NCBI GenBank assembly: GCA_009775705.1
Contig: VSQE01000096.1
Coordinates: 1 to 6,500, forward strand
Direction of reading: 5' to 3'
DNA length: 6,500 nt
Source of the DNA: Prevotellamassilia sp.
Lineage (GTDB): Bacteria > Bacteroidota > Bacteroidia > Bacteroidales > Bacteroidaceae
Part shown: piece after piece, positions 4,884-6,500 of the stretch
How positions within the stretch are numbered: the stretch's first letter is position 1
How the letters are laid out: each line of letters begins with the position of its first letter
Translations under genes and position numbers: made by a program
The notes under the pieces: generated by a model
What the model saw: only the letters and a program-made list of their open reading frames with translations
Database searches by the model: none
What the model was told of the DNA's origin: nothing

Positions 4884-6500
4884 CATCCGGCAATGGCTTT
4901 TTGTCCTGCTGGCGGTCTTGCTGGTGCAGGTTCCGGCGGCGGGACAGGGGGAGAGGCATGTCCGTCTGATCGGGACCAGTGACGTACACGGCAATTATTT
5001 TCCCTACGACTTCATAGGGCGCAAGGCCGGTGCCGGTAGTCTGGCACGGGTGGCCGCCTTTGTGGGCAGACAGCGGGATTCGCTGGGGCGCGACCGTGTG
5101 GTGACGCTCGATTGCGGTGACATCCTGCAAGGACAGCCGTCGGCCTATTACTACAATTTCATCGACACCGCGGCTACCCATGTCTGTGCCGCCGCTCTCA
5201 ACCTGATCGGTTACGATGCCGGCACGGTGGGCAATCATGACGTGGAGACCGGACATGCCGTTTACGACCGTTGGACGGGACAATGCCGGTTTCCGTTGCT
5301 CGGCGCCAACGTGACGGATGTCCGGACAGGAAAGCCCTACTGGCAGCCCTATGCGTTGCTTGAACGCGGCGGACTGCGCATTGCCGTACTCGGCCTTGTC
5401 ACTCCGTCCATTCCGAAATGGTTGCCCGAGACGTTGTGGAAGGGACTGCGTTTCGAGGACATGACGGAGACGGCCCGCCGCTGGATGCCTGTTTTGCGCG
5501 ACCGGAAGAAAGCGGACATCGTGGTCGGGCTTTTCCATTCCGGCGCGGGCGAGGAACGTGGCGGCGGACGTCTGAACGAACACGCCTCATTGCAAGTGGC
5601 CCGCGAAGTTCCGGGCTTCGACCTGATTGTTTGCGGCCATGACCACCGCGAGACCTGCCGCACCGTAGTGAATGTGGCGGGCGACACCGTGCAGGTGCTC
5701 AACCCCGGTGCGGGCGGAATGAAGGTGGCGCTGGCCGACATCCGTGTCCGGTCGGCGCAGGACGGAAAATGCCGGAAGACGGTGAGCGGACAGTTGGCCG
5801 ACATCCGTCTGCTGGATCCCGATACCGCTTTCTGCCGGCAGCTGGATTCCGAGTTCCGGACGGTCCGTTCTTTCACCGGCGAGAAGATCGGGTACAACGA
5901 GACACCGCTTTCCACCCGTCCCGCCTATTTCGGGCCTTCCGCTTTTGTAGATTTCATCCATGGCCTGCAATTGCGGATCAGCGGGGCGGACATCTCCTTC
6001 GCGGCGCCGCTCTCGTTTGATATCGGAATTCCGGCCGGCGACATCCGCGTCAGCGATATGTTCAACTTGTATAAGTACGAGAATCTGCTCTATGTGGTCC
6101 GGATGACGGGCGATGAGATTCTGCGCTATCTGGAGTTTTCTTACGACTGCTGGACCCGCCGGATGCGCTGTGCGGAGGACACGATGCTGAACTTCCGCCC
6201 CGATCCGGCTTCCTGCGACGAACCGTGGCAACGCCTTTCCACCCCGAGCTATAATTTCGATTCCGCTGCCGGCCTGCGCTACACGGTGGACCTGAGGCGG
6301 GAAGGGGGAAAGAGGGTCACCGTGCTTTCTTTGGCCGAGGGGCGGAAGTTTCATCCCGACTCGGTGTACCGCGTGGCCGTCAATTCCTACCGCGGAAACG
6401 GTGGCGGCGATCTGATGACCCGTGGGGCAGGCATCCCGAAGGAAGAGCTGGCCGGCCGCATCCTGTGGAGTACGGAAAAGGATCTGCGCTATTATCTGAT
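4870..6500 (+). CDS. Exported metallophosphatase/5'-nucleotidase family protein, 3' end cut by window edge
   Basis: The frame is open from the ATG at 4870 to the edge, giving 543 residues. The N terminus looks like a Sec signal peptide: a core LFVLLAVLLVQV (10-21) and likely cleavage around AAGQG (23-27), so the enzyme should be periplasmic or surface-exposed. The calcineurin-like metallophosphoesterase domain follows, with ligands at the expected places: SDVHGN (37-42; D38, H40), CGD (82-84; D84), GNHD (121-124; N122, catalytic H123), H223 in LFHSG and GHDH (256-259; H257, H259). From about residue 335 comes the 5'-nucleotidase C-terminal substrate-binding domain, with GADIS (372-376) and NSYRGNGGGDL (505-515). 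Probably only a few tens of residues are missing. Relatives hydrolyse 5'-nucleotides, 3'-nucleotides or 2',3'-cyclic nucleotides (UshA, CpdB); which applies here is not decidable. The start lies inside the end of folA, which points to translational coupling. Confidence 0.93.
   Translation, partial: MSVSDIRQWLFVLLAVLLVQVPAAGQGERHVRLIGTSDVHGNYFPYDFIGRKAGAGSLARVAAFVGRQRDSLGRDRVVTLDCGDILQGQPSAYYYNFIDTAATHVCAAALNLIGYDAGTVGNHDVETGHAVYDRWTGQCRFPLLGANVTDVRTGKPYWQPYALLERGGLRIAVLGLVTPSIPKWLPETLWKGLRFEDMTETARRWMPVLRDRKKADIVVGLFHSGAGEERGGGRLNEHASLQVAREVPGFDLIVCGHDHRETCRTVVNVAGDTVQVLNPGAGGMKVALADIRVRSAQDGKCRKTVSGQLADIRLLDPDTAFCRQLDSEFRTVRSFTGEKIGYNETPLSTRPAYFGPSAFVDFIHGLQLRISGADISFAAPLSFDIGIPAGDIRVSDMFNLYKYENLLYVVRMTGDEILRYLEFSYDCWTRRMRCAEDTMLNFRPDPASCDEPWQRLSTPSYNFDSAAGLRYTVDLRREGGKRVTVLSLAEGRKFHPDSVYRVAVNSYRGNGGGDLMTRGAGIPKEELAGRILWSTEKDLRYYL

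Noticed and set aside
4678..6354. Minus-strand open frames of 301 and 255 codons (4678-5583 and 5587-6354)
   Set aside because: Both are antisense to the end of folA and the nucleotidase, whose full set of metal-ligand motifs shows that the plus strand is coding.

Overview
The window looks like ordinary chromosomal core-gene territory of a fairly GC-rich member of Bacteroidales (Bacteroidota). The evidence is the DUF2027-Smr protein, a family typical of this phylum; start regions with little Shine-Dalgarno signal; and a Bacteroidota-style -7 promoter element (TAnnTTTG) in the AT-rich divergent intergenic region. The high GC content would suit an Alistipes/Rikenellaceae-like genome better than Bacteroides proper, but that placement is a guess.

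Left half (minus strand, read right to left): frr (ribosome recycling factor), then rsgA (30S-maturation GTPase), then a short NfeD-family membrane protein that runs off the left edge. Gaps of 33 and 52 bp and the shared direction suggest one transcript. Its first two products both act on ribosomal subunits.

Middle: positions 2063-2429 hold no convincing gene. This AT-rich stretch separates the two divergent gene groups. It carries one good -7 box for the frr side, two weaker candidates for the right side and a small inverted repeat.

Right half (plus strand): a DUF2027-Smr protein, thyA (thymidylate synthase), folA (dihydrofolate reductase) and an exported metallophosphatase/5'-nucleotidase-family enzyme cut by the right edge. 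ThyA turns dUMP into dTMP and leaves dihydrofolate, which FolA reduces back to tetrahydrofolate. The nucleotidase start overlaps the folA end by 14 bp, so the two are probably translationally coupled. An exported nucleotidase could supply nucleosides for uptake, which would make this a small nucleotide-supply operon (inference).

I found no mobile element, CRISPR array, tRNA, rRNA or sign of recent transfer, and nothing I would call an undescribed system. The points most worth a second look are the nucleotidase coupled to thyA-folA, the non-canonical active-site segment of the DHFR and the little-studied DUF2027-Smr protein.
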